A stretch of DNA of 64,000 nt from DASYLJ01 sp964432595 (GTDB taxonomy: Bacteria; Desulfobacterota; Binatia; DP-6), in assembly GCA_964432595.1 (NCBI GenBank), contig CAYSOF010000014.1:62001-126000 (forward strand). Direction: 5' to 3'. This document shows positions 1 to 8,537 of this stretch, piece after piece. Positions within the stretch are counted from its first letter, which is position 1. Each line of letters begins with the position of its first letter. The notes beneath the pieces are model-generated. The model was not told the DNA's origin, did no database searches, and was given only the letters and a program-made list of their open reading frames with translations. A program made the translations under genes and the position numbers.

Positions 1-2337
1 GCCGGCGCGCTGGCGGCGCAGACGCGGCGGTTCGGCGTCGGCTACGTCGAGACCGTCACCCATGGCGACGACGGCGTGACGATCCGCCGTCGCGTCTTCG
101 CGCCAGACGCCGACGCGCGCGCCCTCGTGGCCGAGGTCACCGTCGAGAACGGGACGGGCGAGGCGCGCGACGTCGGCCTCGTCGAATTCTGGGACGTCAA
201 CCTGCACCAGGCGAGCGTCGAGCTGCTGACCAGCGACCTGCTCGGCCCCCAGACGACGCCCGCCATCGACCGGCGCCGCCGCGCGCAGGCGGCCGAGTAC
301 GCCCAGGAGGCGACCTGGGACCCGGCGACGCGGACGGCCGTCGTCACCACCACCGCGAAGGCCCTGCCCGCGGGCGTGACCGATCGCGACGACGTGTCGA
401 ACCTCGACTGGTTCCCCGAGCCGCTCTACCTGACGGTTCTCGACGACGGCCCCGCACCCGATCGCGTATGGCTCGCCGACACGGAGCTCTGGCCCGATGC
501 CATGCGCACGCCGCCCGCGTCCGCTGCGGACACCGCAGACGGCGCGCCCGCGCGCACGCTCCAGCTCGACGGCGCGGGGCAGCACGCGGTGCTTGCGCTG
601 CGCGTGCCGGTCCAGGTCGCGGCCGGCGCGAGCGTCACGCGACGGTTCGCGTTCGGCATGGTCCCCGGCGGCGGCACGCCCGAGGCCGACGTCGCCACGC
701 TGCGCGCGGCGGGCGCCGGCCTCGCCGACGCCACGGACGCGAGCTGGAAGGAGCGCCTCGTCTGGGCGGCGTTCCCCGGCCTCGAGCAGGCGGCGGCGAT
801 GCAGCGCGAGCTCGCCTGGGCGGCGTATTCGTCGCTCGCGAACGCGTCGTTCGACGAGTACCGGCAGGCCCGCGTGCTCGGCCAGGGCGGCTCGTACCGC
901 TTCATCCACGGCCTCGACGGCGCGATGGGCGACCTCGCGCTGTTCGCCGAGTCGATCCTGCTGATCGATCCGGCGCTCGCGCGCGAGACGCTCGCCTACG
1001 CGCTCTCGACGCAGCACGCGACGACCGAGCCCTACCCCTGGCGCTTCCCCTACGCCACGACCGGGGTCGGCAACTTCAGCGACGTCATCATCTACGACCG
1101 CCGCAGCGACGCGTACTGGTTCCTGCCGGCGATCGTCGGCAAGTACGTCGGCCTGACGCGCGACGCGGGCTTCCTCGGCGCCGACGTACCGTACTGGCCG
1201 CGGTCGTCGGGCGAGACGGGATCGGTGCTCGACCACGTCACGCGCGGGCTGGACCTGGCGGAGAACGAGGACTTCCTCGGCATCGGCGCGCGCGGCATCG
1301 TCGCGATCGGCACGAACGACTACGCCGACGGCGTGAACAACCTGGCCGGCGAGCCCGTCACGTCCACCGGCGCGTCGTCGACGTACAACGCCGGCATGAT
1401 CGTCTACGGCTTCCCGCTCGCCGCCGACGTGATCGAGCCGGTCGATGCACCGCTGGCGGCCCGAATGCGCGCGCTGGTGACGTCGCAGTCGATGGCACTC
1501 CTCGACGACGCGTGGGAGGGCAACTACTTCTGGCGCGGCTTCGTCGACAGCGGCAACCCGTTCGCGCCGCAGCTCTTCTTCCTGGAGCCGCAGGTCTTCC
1601 CCATCCTCTCCGGCATCGTCGACGACGTGCGGCGCGACACCGCGCTCGACCAGGTGGCCGAGCGTCTCGAGACCGACATCGGCGCGCTCAGCAACGTCGC
1701 CATCGGCGACCAGGGCCCCGTCGGCGGCGTCGACCAGCCGCTGATCGGCGGCATCTGGCCGGTCGCCAACGCATGGCTGACGCCGGCCTACGCGCGGCGC
1801 GACGCGGCCGAGGGCTGGAGCAGCTTCGTCCGCAACACGCTCGCCGCGCACGCCGAAGCGTATCCGGGCCTCTGGTACGGCATCTGGACGGGCCCCGACT
1901 CGTTCAACGGTCCGGACAAGGCGCGCCCCGGCGAGGCCGACGCGCACATCGCGACGGCGCTCACCGACTACCCGGCGCTGAACGCACACATGCACACCAG
2001 CCCGCTGCGCGCGCTGACGGACCTGGTCGGCGTCTCCGGCACGGCGACGGGCATCCGCATCGCGCCCCTGCTCCCGACCGAGACGTTCCACGTGCGCTGG
2101 CCGCGGCTCCGCGTCGAGAGCACGCCGTCGACGATGGCGGGCGACGTCACGCTGATCGGCGATGCGGCGGCGACGCTGACGCTCGCGTTGCCGAGCGGGC
2201 TGCGCTCGCTGCCGACGGTGTCGGCGACGGTGAACGGCGTGACGACGACGCCCGCCGTGGTCGACGGCGAGGTGGAGCTGTCGCTGCCGGCGTCGCCCGA
2301 CGTGGCGATCAGCTGGTCGGTGGAAGCGGGGAGCTAG
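1..2337 (+). CDS. Six-hairpin glycosidase-like protein, 5' end cut off by the window
   Basis: The frame is open from base 1, so the N-terminus lies outside the window; 778 residues are visible. The layout resembles (alpha/alpha)6 six-hairpin enzymes of the GH94/GH36-like kind. An N-terminal beta-rich part contains FWDVNLH (about residue 63), a long W/Y-rich helical middle contains YPWRFPYATTGVGNF (about 345), and a beta-rich tail follows HMHTSPLRALTDL (about 663). A role in cleaving or phosphorolysing a glycan is inferred from fold resemblance only; I could not assign catalytic acids. It converges on the next gene, and the two TAG stops share the palindrome CTAG at 2334-2337. Confidence 0.5.
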   Translation, partial: AGALAAQTRRFGVGYVETVTHGDDGVTIRRRVFAPDADARALVAEVTVENGTGEARDVGLVEFWDVNLHQASVELLTSDLLGPQTTPAIDRRRRAQAAEYAQEATWDPATRTAVVTTTAKALPAGVTDRDDVSNLDWFPEPLYLTVLDDGPAPDRVWLADTELWPDAMRTPPASAADTADGAPARTLQLDGAGQHAVLALRVPVQVAAGASVTRRFAFGMVPGGGTPEADVATLRAAGAGLADATDASWKERLVWAAFPGLEQAAAMQRELAWAAYSSLANASFDEYRQARVLGQGGSYRFIHGLDGAMGDLALFAESILLIDPALARETLAYALSTQHATTEPYPWRFPYATTGVGNFSDVIIYDRRSDAYWFLPAIVGKYVGLTRDAGFLGADVPYWPRSSGETGSVLDHVTRGLDLAENEDFLGIGARGIVAIGTNDYADGVNNLAGEPVTSTGASSTYNAGMIVYGFPLAADVIEPVDAPLAARMRALVTSQSMALLDDAWEGNYFWRGFVDSGNPFAPQLFFLEPQVFPILSGIVDDVRRDTALDQVAERLETDIGALSNVAIGDQGPVGGVDQPLIGGIWPVANAWLTPAYARRDAAEGWSSFVRNTLAAHAEAYPGLWYGIWTGPDSFNGPDKARPGEADAHIATALTDYPALNAHMHTSPLRALTDLVGVSGTATGIRIAPLLPTETFHVRWPRLRVESTPSTMAGDVTLIGDAAATLTLALPSGLRSLPTVSATVNGVTTTPAVVDGEVELSLPASPDVAISWSVEAGS

Positions 2338-3491
2338 TCGACCAGGTCCGACGGCACCCAGACGACCTCGCTGTCGCGTCCCACCTCGACGTAGCCGCGG
2401 CTCCAGGCCGCACCGGTGAGGCGCGTGTGCTTGCCGAGGTCGACCGCGCCGTCGGCGAGCAGCGTGCCGTGCAGGATCGTGTCCTGGTCGGCGCGGATGG
2501 CCACGCCGGCGCGGAGCAGTATCCGCGCCGCCGGCGCGCCCTCACCGCCGCCGCGGACGACCATCTTGAAGCGGCGGCCGAAGCTCGCCTCGCTGCGCAG
2601 CAGCACCGTGAGCGTGCCCGCCCCCGAGCCCAGATCGACGATCATCGTGGTGTCGGACGACGTCGTCAGCGAGTCGAACGCGTACTCGCCCGCGCCGAGG
2701 ATGAACGTCGTCTCCTGGTCCACCGTCACGTCGCCGTAGTTGCCGGGTGCGAGCGGCGTGCCGCCCGGGACCTTCGTGATGCGCCGGTCGCTGCCGCCGG
2801 CGGCGACGCGGCGCCACGGCACGACGTCGAGCCCCCACGACTCGAGGTCGGGCTGCGGCAGCGTGCCGCGCGGCATCGCCAGCAGGGCGCCGTGCATCTT
2901 GGGACGCTTCGCGCCCACGAACTTGAGGCTGCCCTCGTAGAGGACGTCGCCGAAGTACTCGCTGCGATCGCGCATCTGGCCGCCGCCGCGGAGCGCCATG
3001 ATCGAGCCGGGCGAGCCGACCTTCACGTCGCGCTCGCCCCGGAACTCGCCGCCGGCCGACACGTCGCCACGAACCACCGCGAGACGCCCGATCTTGACGC
3101 TGCCCTTCGTGGAGGTGACGTCGCCGTCGACCTGCGACGACGTGCCGACGATGACCGCCTGCTCCGCCGTCAGATTGCCACGGATGTGCACCTGATTGGC
3201 GAGCTGCGCCACGCCGTCGGTGACGACGACGTTGCCCATGATGTTGGCGAGCAGCCGCGCCCGGACCGCGCTGCGCGCGTGGACGTTGCCCACGACGACG
3301 CGCTCGTCGATCATGACGCTGCCGTTGGAGCCGACCGGCGCCGGCTGCTTCGCCTGGGTCACGACGACGGTCGAGTTGCCGATGACCAGGCTCCGCTGTG
3401 CGGAGAGCGGCAGCTCCCGCGGATGGACGCCCGCCGATGCGATCCCGGCCACCGCCACCATCGCCACCGCCGTCATTCCGAGGCTTCGCAT
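2334..3491 (-). CDS. Exported beta-solenoid-type repeat protein
   Basis: 385 aa. I chose the second of two close ATGs (3491) because GGGGAGG then sits 6 nt upstream; the first ATG (3497) touches it. The N-terminus is a clear signal peptide (MRMRSLGMTAVAMVAVAGIASA). The body repeats short V/I-G-x-V-x strands of the form hydrophobic-G-D-V, as in bactofilin-like or polymer-forming right-handed beta-helices (GNVVVTDGV, RGNLTAEQAVIVG, VRGDVSAGGEF). A later part (about residues 240-385) again alternates strands and ends WVPSDLVD. No catalytic motif was seen. A surface or periplasmic scaffold is likely; exact function unknown. Confidence 0.6.
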   Translation of the reverse strand: MRSLGMTAVAMVAVAGIASAGVHPRELPLSAQRSLVIGNSTVVVTQAKQPAPVGSNGSVMIDERVVVGNVHARSAVRARLLANIMGNVVVTDGVAQLANQVHIRGNLTAEQAVIVGTSSQVDGDVTSTKGSVKIGRLAVVRGDVSAGGEFRGERDVKVGSPGSIMALRGGGQMRDRSEYFGDVLYEGSLKFVGAKRPKMHGALLAMPRGTLPQPDLESWGLDVVPWRRVAAGGSDRRITKVPGGTPLAPGNYGDVTVDQETTFILGAGEYAFDSLTTSSDTTMIVDLGSGAGTLTVLLRSEASFGRRFKMVVRGGGEGAPAARILLRAGVAIRADQDTILHGTLLADGAVDLGKHTRLTGAAWSRGYVEVGRDSEVVWVPSDLVD

Positions 3492-3558
3492 CCGCATCCT
3501 CCCCACCGTCGCCGGTGCAGCTTTGAACGGTAGCGACGCGGCTGCGCCGTCCCGTTCC

Positions 3559-3581
3559 ACGCCCGGACCGCGTCCGGGCGT
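3559..3581. repeat. Perfect 10-bp inverted repeat in a divergent intergenic region
   Basis: Arms 3559-3568 and 3572-3581 (ACGCCCGGAC / GTCCGGGCGT) are perfectly complementary around a 3-nt loop. It lies between two divergent genes, so it terminates neither of them; an operator or a 5'-leader hairpin is more likely. There is no adjoining T-run. Confidence 0.5.
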
Positions 3582-3654
3582 CATCGTGGGAGGAATGAGC
3601 GATTCGCGTGCCAGCCGGGGGGCACGGCGGCTGCGGTGTCACCCGCCACCCGTA

Positions 3655-3684
3655 TTGTGTCCCAGGAGTGGCCTCCGCTACCCT
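3655..3684 (+). promoter_or_regulatory. Candidate sigma-70 promoter just before the PaaK-like gene
   Basis: TTGTGT (3655-3660), an 18-nt spacer and TACCCT (3679-3684), then only 9 nt to the ATG at 3694, with no Shine-Dalgarno in between. If used, the transcript would be leaderless or nearly so. The -10 box is a weak match. Confidence 0.35.
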
Positions 3685-3693
3685 CCCCGCGCC

Positions 3694-5073
3694 ATGGCTG
3701 ACTACGACATGCTCCGGCAGCAGCATCTGGCGCGCATGTTCGAGGTCCTACCGACGCACCTCGCGCACCTCGAATGGCCCCTCGACCGGCTGCGCGCCGA
3801 ACGCCAGACGGCGCTGCGGGCGATCGTCGCGCACGCGCGGACCCACTCGCCGTGGCACGCCGAGCGCCTGCGCGACGTCGATCCCGAGCGGCTGACGGAG
3901 GACGGCCTCCGCGCGCTGCCCACCATGACGAAGGACGATCTCATGGAGCACTTCGACGAGATCGTCACCGACCGGCGGCTCACGCGCGACCTGGTGGAGA
4001 CGCATCTGGCGGGTCTCACCGCCGATGCGTACCTGCTCGACGAGCACCACGCGTGCGCGTCGGGCGGGTCGAGCGGCCGCCGCGGCGCGTTCGTCTTCGA
4101 CTTCGAGGGCTGGATCGTCCCCTTCACGAGCTACCTTCGGTTCAACATGCGCTTGCGGCAGCAGGCGCTCGGCCCCGAAGCGGGTCCGCCAGGGTGCATG
4201 GTGATGGTCGCGGCCGACAAGGCGTCGCACATGACGTCGGCGCTCGGCCAGACCTTCTCGATGCCGGGCAGCGTCATCCACCGCGTGCCCGCGATGTGGC
4301 CGCTCCCACGCATCGTGGCCACGCTGAACGATCTGCAGCCCGACTATCTCACGGGCTACACCACGATCATCCACCAGCTGGCGGGCGAAGCGATCGCGGG
4401 ACGATTGCGCATCGAGCCCAGCACGATCGGCACGACGAGCGAGCCGCTGCTGCCCGAGATCCGGGCCGCCATCGCCGGCGCGTGGACCGCGCCGCACTAC
4501 AACGGCTTCGGCAGCACCGAGGGGCTGATGGGCGGATCGTGCATCGCCAATCGCGGCATGCATCTGAGCGACGACCTCTTCGTCATCGAGCCGGTCGACG
4601 CCGCCGGAGATCCGGTCCCACCGGGCGAGCGTGCCGCGCGCGTGTATCTCACCAGCCTCTACAACCGGCTGCAGCCGCTGATCCGCTACGAGCTGACCGA
4701 CGAGATCACGGTGCTGGACGGACCCTGTCCATGCGGCACCGCGCTGCTACGGATAGACGACGTCCAGGGCCGCGTCGACGACGCCTTCACGTACGACGGC
4801 GGGCCGACGGTGCACCCCTTCACGTTTCGCTCGCCGCTCGGCCGGGAGCGCGCGATCATCGAGTATCAGGTCCGGCAGACGGCGCGCGGCGCCGACATCC
4901 TGGTCTGCCGTCGCGGCGAGCTCGACACCGCGCAGCTGGCGTCGACGCTGCGCGCCGCGCTGGCGGAGATCGGACTCGCCGACGCGGAGATCACGATCAC
5001 GCCCGTCGACGCGTTGCAGCGGCAGGAGTCGGGGAAGCTGAAGCGCTTCGTTCCCCTGCCCCGACGCGCGTGA
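3694..5073 (+). CDS. PaaK-like adenylate-forming enzyme (phenylacetate-CoA ligase family)
   Basis: 459 aa, the usual length for PaaK-type AMP-forming ligases. Family marks include the phosphate-binding loop ASGGSSGRRGAF near residue 112, the adenine/magnesium motif YNGFGSTEG near 270, RYELTDEI near 331 and a C-terminal lysine region SGKLKRF. It would activate an aryl or acyl carboxylate as an adenylate, usually for transfer to CoA. A Cys pair (CPCG, about residue 347) matches the metal-binding pair in many PaaK relatives. The ATG at 3694 lacks a ribosome site; an in-frame ATG at 3595 with an adjoining GGGAGGA is an alternative. No coupled pathway gene lies next to it, so the substrate is open. 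Confidence 0.75.
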   Translation: MADYDMLRQQHLARMFEVLPTHLAHLEWPLDRLRAERQTALRAIVAHARTHSPWHAERLRDVDPERLTEDGLRALPTMTKDDLMEHFDEIVTDRRLTRDLVETHLAGLTADAYLLDEHHACASGGSSGRRGAFVFDFEGWIVPFTSYLRFNMRLRQQALGPEAGPPGCMVMVAADKASHMTSALGQTFSMPGSVIHRVPAMWPLPRIVATLNDLQPDYLTGYTTIIHQLAGEAIAGRLRIEPSTIGTTSEPLLPEIRAAIAGAWTAPHYNGFGSTEGLMGGSCIANRGMHLSDDLFVIEPVDAAGDPVPPGERAARVYLTSLYNRLQPLIRYELTDEITVLDGPCPCGTALLRIDDVQGRVDDAFTYDGGPTVHPFTFRSPLGRERAIIEYQVRQTARGADILVCRRGELDTAQLASTLRAALAEIGLADAEITITPVDALQRQESGKLKRFVPLPRRA

Positions 5074-5076
5074 CGC

Positions 5077-6519
5077 TCACCCGCCGAGATCGACGTTCTT
5101 CGCGGCGGCCTTCATCAGCTTGGCGTCCTTCGGACGGACGACGCCGGCCTTCACGGCCACCTTCGTCGCCTTGTTGAACGCCTTCACGTAGGCCTTGCTC
5201 GTCGGGTAGAGGCTCTGCAGCTTCGCCGCGTCGAACGCGACCGTCGTCCCGAACAGCGCGCAGAGGATCGATCCCGTCTGCCCGACCCCCGAGAAGCCGG
5301 CCAGCGGGACGTCGACCTGCGGCGTACGGATGCCGCCGAGCGCGTTGCCGTCCGCGTCGCGCGCGAGCGAGACCGGCGGACCGGGCACGACCTCGAGCAG
5401 CGGCATGCTCGCGGGCGGCTTGCCGCTCCGCACCCAGCGCTCGAGCGCGTGCGCCGCCGCCTTCAGGACGAAGTGGTGCGGGCCGCTGTTGATCGGCAGC
5501 GGACACGTGATGATGCCGGGCAGCGGCGACGTCGTCACGAGCAGCTCGGCGCCGGCGACGGTGCCGGTGTCGGTCATGCCGACCGCCACGGTGTAGGTGT
5601 CGGCGTGCGCGGTGCCGGCGACCTCCCACAGCCGGATCATGTCGGTGTCCGGCTGACGCGACGGGATGGAGCCGAGGAAGAGCAGATCGGTCTCGGTCTG
5701 GAACGTCAGCACCGGCACCTGCGTGTCGGTACGGATCGTCACGACGCTCGGCGCCGCCACCGGGGTCTGCGGCGCATCGGCCAGGTTGGCACCGCCGCCG
5801 CCGCGGCTGTGGATCAGGATGCCGTCGTAGACGCCGGCGATCGGCTGGATGGCGTTGGCGTAGGTCACCATGCGGAACGCCGACTGCGACTCGCCGACCG
5901 CGAGCACGCGCTTCACCTTGAAGTCGGCGAGCGGGGTCGCACCGCTCGGCGTGCGGACCGCCTGCCCCGTCTGCGAGAAGATGTCGTACGAGAAGCTGTC
6001 GCCCGGGTGAGACAGCGTGCCGTAGCGCGCCGGGTCGACGGTCTTGAGCGGCGACGCCGGCAGCCCCGGTAGCAGCGGGGCTCCGCCTTCCACGCCGACG
6101 TACTGCGCGGAGACGCCGACCCAGGCCCAGCCCTCGCGTATGAGCTCGGTGTGCGCGCCGAGCCAGTGGGCGGCGGCGTCGAGCCCGCCGCTGACGTTCA
6201 GCCACTCGACCAGCACCGTACCGTTGAACTTGCTCTTCTTGATCGGCCGGTAGACGACGATGCGCGTCTTGTACGGCGCGGTGGCACCGGGGACGGCCGT
6301 CCACTGGCCGTCCGACCCGAGCGGCGTCGCGCTGCCGAAGGACGTCGCCGTGCCGGAGATGAAGTATTCCTCCTGCACGTACCCGACCACGGCGGGGTCG
6401 AACGTGGTCGCGGCGACGAACGGCGCGCCGGCGACGGGGCCTTCGATGGTGGGGCTCGGGACGGCGGCGGAGGCGGTCATCGCGGACAGGAGCAGCGGGA
6501 CGAGGAGCAGACGGCGCAT
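5077..6519 (-). CDS. Exported alpha/beta-hydrolase-domain protein
   Basis: 480 aa. Start ATG 6519 was chosen for the AGAGGA site 8 nt upstream and because a signal peptide follows at once (MRRLLLVPLLLSAMTASA). The body matches the large secreted alpha/beta-hydrolase domain family of uncertain substrate. It has VLVEWLNVSGG near residue 115, a nucleophile elbow-like GESQSAFRM (about 214-222, Ser in G-x-S-x-S) and a late AGTAHADTY that could supply the histidine. The C-terminus is Lys/Ala-rich (KAFNKATKVAVKAG). Esterase or lactonase activity in the periplasm is inferred. It converges on the PaaK-like gene with a 3-nt gap. Confidence 0.65.
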   Translation of the reverse strand: MRRLLLVPLLLSAMTASAAVPSPTIEGPVAGAPFVAATTFDPAVVGYVQEEYFISGTATSFGSATPLGSDGQWTAVPGATAPYKTRIVVYRPIKKSKFNGTVLVEWLNVSGGLDAAAHWLGAHTELIREGWAWVGVSAQYVGVEGGAPLLPGLPASPLKTVDPARYGTLSHPGDSFSYDIFSQTGQAVRTPSGATPLADFKVKRVLAVGESQSAFRMVTYANAIQPIAGVYDGILIHSRGGGGANLADAPQTPVAAPSVVTIRTDTQVPVLTFQTETDLLFLGSIPSRQPDTDMIRLWEVAGTAHADTYTVAVGMTDTGTVAGAELLVTTSPLPGIITCPLPINSGPHHFVLKAAAHALERWVRSGKPPASMPLLEVVPGPPVSLARDADGNALGGIRTPQVDVPLAGFSGVGQTGSILCALFGTTVAFDAAKLQSLYPTSKAYVKAFNKATKVAVKAGVVRPKDAKLMKAAAKNVDLGG

Positions 6520-6632
6520 CGGGTGGTTCCTCTCGTTCGGGGCGCGGAGCCCGGCATGAGCGGCCACTGTATCGTGGGCCGCTCGCCGGCCGCCAGCGTA
6601 TTTCCCACCGAGGTGCTAGGGTGCGACCCCGC

Positions 6633-6920
6633 ATGACGACCCACGGCTCCTTCCTCCGCAGCGTGGCCCTCACCGAGGGCGTCTCGTTCCTGCTCCTCCT
6701 CGGCATCGCGATGCCGCTCAAGTACCTCGCCGACATGCCCGGGCCGGTGAAGGTGGTCGGCTGGGCGCACGGCGTACTGTTCATGCTGCTGGTCGCGCTG
6801 CTGGCGCACGCGGTCGCGACGCGCGGCTGGACGATGTCGCGCGCGGGCATGGTGTTCGTGTCGGCGTTGCTGCCGTTCGGGCCGTTCGTCGTCGACCGGC
6901 GCATGCACGGCTTCGACTGA
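6633..6920 (+). CDS. DUF3817-type small membrane protein
   Basis: 95 aa with three hydrophobic segments (VSFLLLLGIAMPLKYL, VLFMLLVALLAHAVA, MVFVSALLPFGPFVV) and the family-typical TEGVSFL start, GWAHGVLFM middle and PFGPFVVDRR end. This is the DUF3817 integral membrane family, whose function is not established. Start ATG 6633 has no good Shine-Dalgarno; a TAGGGT box lies 10 nt upstream. Confidence 0.75.
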   Translation: MTTHGSFLRSVALTEGVSFLLLLGIAMPLKYLADMPGPVKVVGWAHGVLFMLLVALLAHAVATRGWTMSRAGMVFVSALLPFGPFVVDRRMHGFD

Positions 6921-6972
6921 TGTTCCGCTCCTAGCGATTGTCGTAGCCGCGCGGCATCGGCATCGGCGTCGC

Positions 6973-8490
6973 ATGCTCGCTCGCCTGCGCTCCGGCGCGC
7001 TCCGCGGCATCGACGCCATCGTCGTCGACGTGGAGGTCGACGTGATGTCCGGCCTGCCGCAGATGACGACCGTCGGCCTGCCCGACGGCGCCGTGCGTGA
7101 GGGACGCGAACGCATCCGCGCGGCCGTCAAGAACTCGGGCTTCGAGTACCCGATGTGCCGCATCACCGTGAACCTGGCGCCCGCGGCGGTGCGGAAGGAG
7201 GGTGCCGCCTACGACCTGCCGATCGCACTCGCGATGATCGGTGCGAGCGGCAAGACGCAGCTGCCGGACATGTCCGGGTGGTGCGTCCTGGGCGAGGTGG
7301 GGCTCGACGGACGGGTGCAGCCGATCCGGGGCGCGCTGCCCATCGCGGCGGCGGCGCGCGATGCCGGCTTGCGCGGAATGCTGGTGCCCGCCGCGAACGC
7401 CGCGGAGGCGGCGCTCGCCGGTGGCCCACCCGTCATCGGCATCGCGACGCTCGCCGAGGCGGTCGCGCACCTGCTCGGCGAGGACGTGCGGCAGCCGACG
7501 ATCGTCGACGCGCATGCGCTGCTCGCCGCGGCGACCGCGACGTCGGGCGACCTTGCGGACGTCCGCGGGCAGGAGCATGCGAAGCGCGCGCTGGAGGTGG
7601 CCGCGGCGGGAGGGCACGCCGTGCTGCTGCTCGGTCCTCCCGGCTCCGGCAAGACGATGCTCGCGCGGCGCCTGCCGTCGATCCTCCCGCCGCTCGGCCT
7701 CGACGAAGCGATCGAGGTGACGGCGATCCACAGCGTCGCCGGCCTGCTCGATGGCGCGCCGCTGGTGACGTCGCGCCCGGTGCGGGCACCACACTGCACC
7801 GTGTCCGACGCGGCGCTGCTCGGCGGGGGCAGCACGATCCGTCCCGGGGAGCTCACGCTGGCACACCGCGGCGTGCTCTTCCTCGACGAGCTTCCCGAAT
7901 TTCGCCGGAACGTCCTGGAGCCGCTGCGCCAGCCCCTCGAGGCCCGACGCATCACGATCGCTCGGCGCTCGGGGACCGTCGCTTTCCCCGCCGACGTCCA
8001 GCTGATTGCCGCCATGAACCCCTGCCCGTGCGGCATGCTCGGCGACCCCGGCGACACCTGCCGCTGCAGCCCCATCGCGCTCGAGCGCTACCGGACGCGC
8101 GTGTCGGGGCCGCTGCTCGATCGCATCGACCTGCACGTCGAGGTACCGCGGGTCCCGGTGACGGCCCTCGGCGACGAGCTGCCGGCCGGCGATCCGTCGG
8201 CAGTGGTCCGGGCGCGCGTCGTCGCCGCGCGGGCACGGCAGCTCGCCCGCCGGAGCCTCAACGCCCACATCCCCGGCCGTGAGGTGCGGCGCGTCTGCCG
8301 GGTGGGCGCCGCGGGACACCGGCTGCTGGAGCTCGCCAGCGAGAAGCTCGGCCTCTCGGCGCGGGCGTACACGCGCATCCTGCGCGTCGCACGGACGATC
8401 GCGGATCTGGCCGGTGCGGACGACATCACGACATCGCACCTGGCGGAGGCGATCCAGTATCGGAGCCTGGACCGGCGGCTGGCCGGGTGA
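6973..8490 (+). CDS. YifB/ComM-family Mg-chelatase-like AAA+ ATPase
   Basis: 505 aa, the normal family length. Order: N-terminal Lon-protease-like fold domain (about 1-170, begins MLARLRSGALRGIDA), AAA+ module with Walker A GPPGSGKTMLARRLP (about 224), Walker B LFLDELPEF (about 301), the family zinc-like signature NPCPCGMLGDPGDTCRC (about 351) and a C-terminal helical Mg-chelatase domain ending SLDRRLAG. ComM in Vibrio is a helicase that promotes branch migration in natural transformation; a role in homologous DNA integration is inferred here. It is monocistronic by position. Confidence 0.92.
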   Translation: MLARLRSGALRGIDAIVVDVEVDVMSGLPQMTTVGLPDGAVREGRERIRAAVKNSGFEYPMCRITVNLAPAAVRKEGAAYDLPIALAMIGASGKTQLPDMSGWCVLGEVGLDGRVQPIRGALPIAAAARDAGLRGMLVPAANAAEAALAGGPPVIGIATLAEAVAHLLGEDVRQPTIVDAHALLAAATATSGDLADVRGQEHAKRALEVAAAGGHAVLLLGPPGSGKTMLARRLPSILPPLGLDEAIEVTAIHSVAGLLDGAPLVTSRPVRAPHCTVSDAALLGGGSTIRPGELTLAHRGVLFLDELPEFRRNVLEPLRQPLEARRITIARRSGTVAFPADVQLIAAMNPCPCGMLGDPGDTCRCSPIALERYRTRVSGPLLDRIDLHVEVPRVPVTALGDELPAGDPSAVVRARVVAARARQLARRSLNAHIPGREVRRVCRVGAAGHRLLELASEKLGLSARAYTRILRVARTIADLAGADDITTSHLAEAIQYRSLDRRLAG

Positions 8491-8537
8491 CCATAAACGC
8501 CTTGTCGGATGTCACCAACCTGTAGTACGCCTCCACC

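Noticed and set aside
2334..2337. Shared CTAG of two convergent stop codons
   Set aside because: A palindromic stop is expected by chance in compact genomes; no further signal around it.
468..3533. Very long antisense or shadow reading frames
   Set aside because: High GC removes stop codons from all frames; the real frames carry signal peptides and catalytic motifs, the shadows are Arg/Ala-rich with none.
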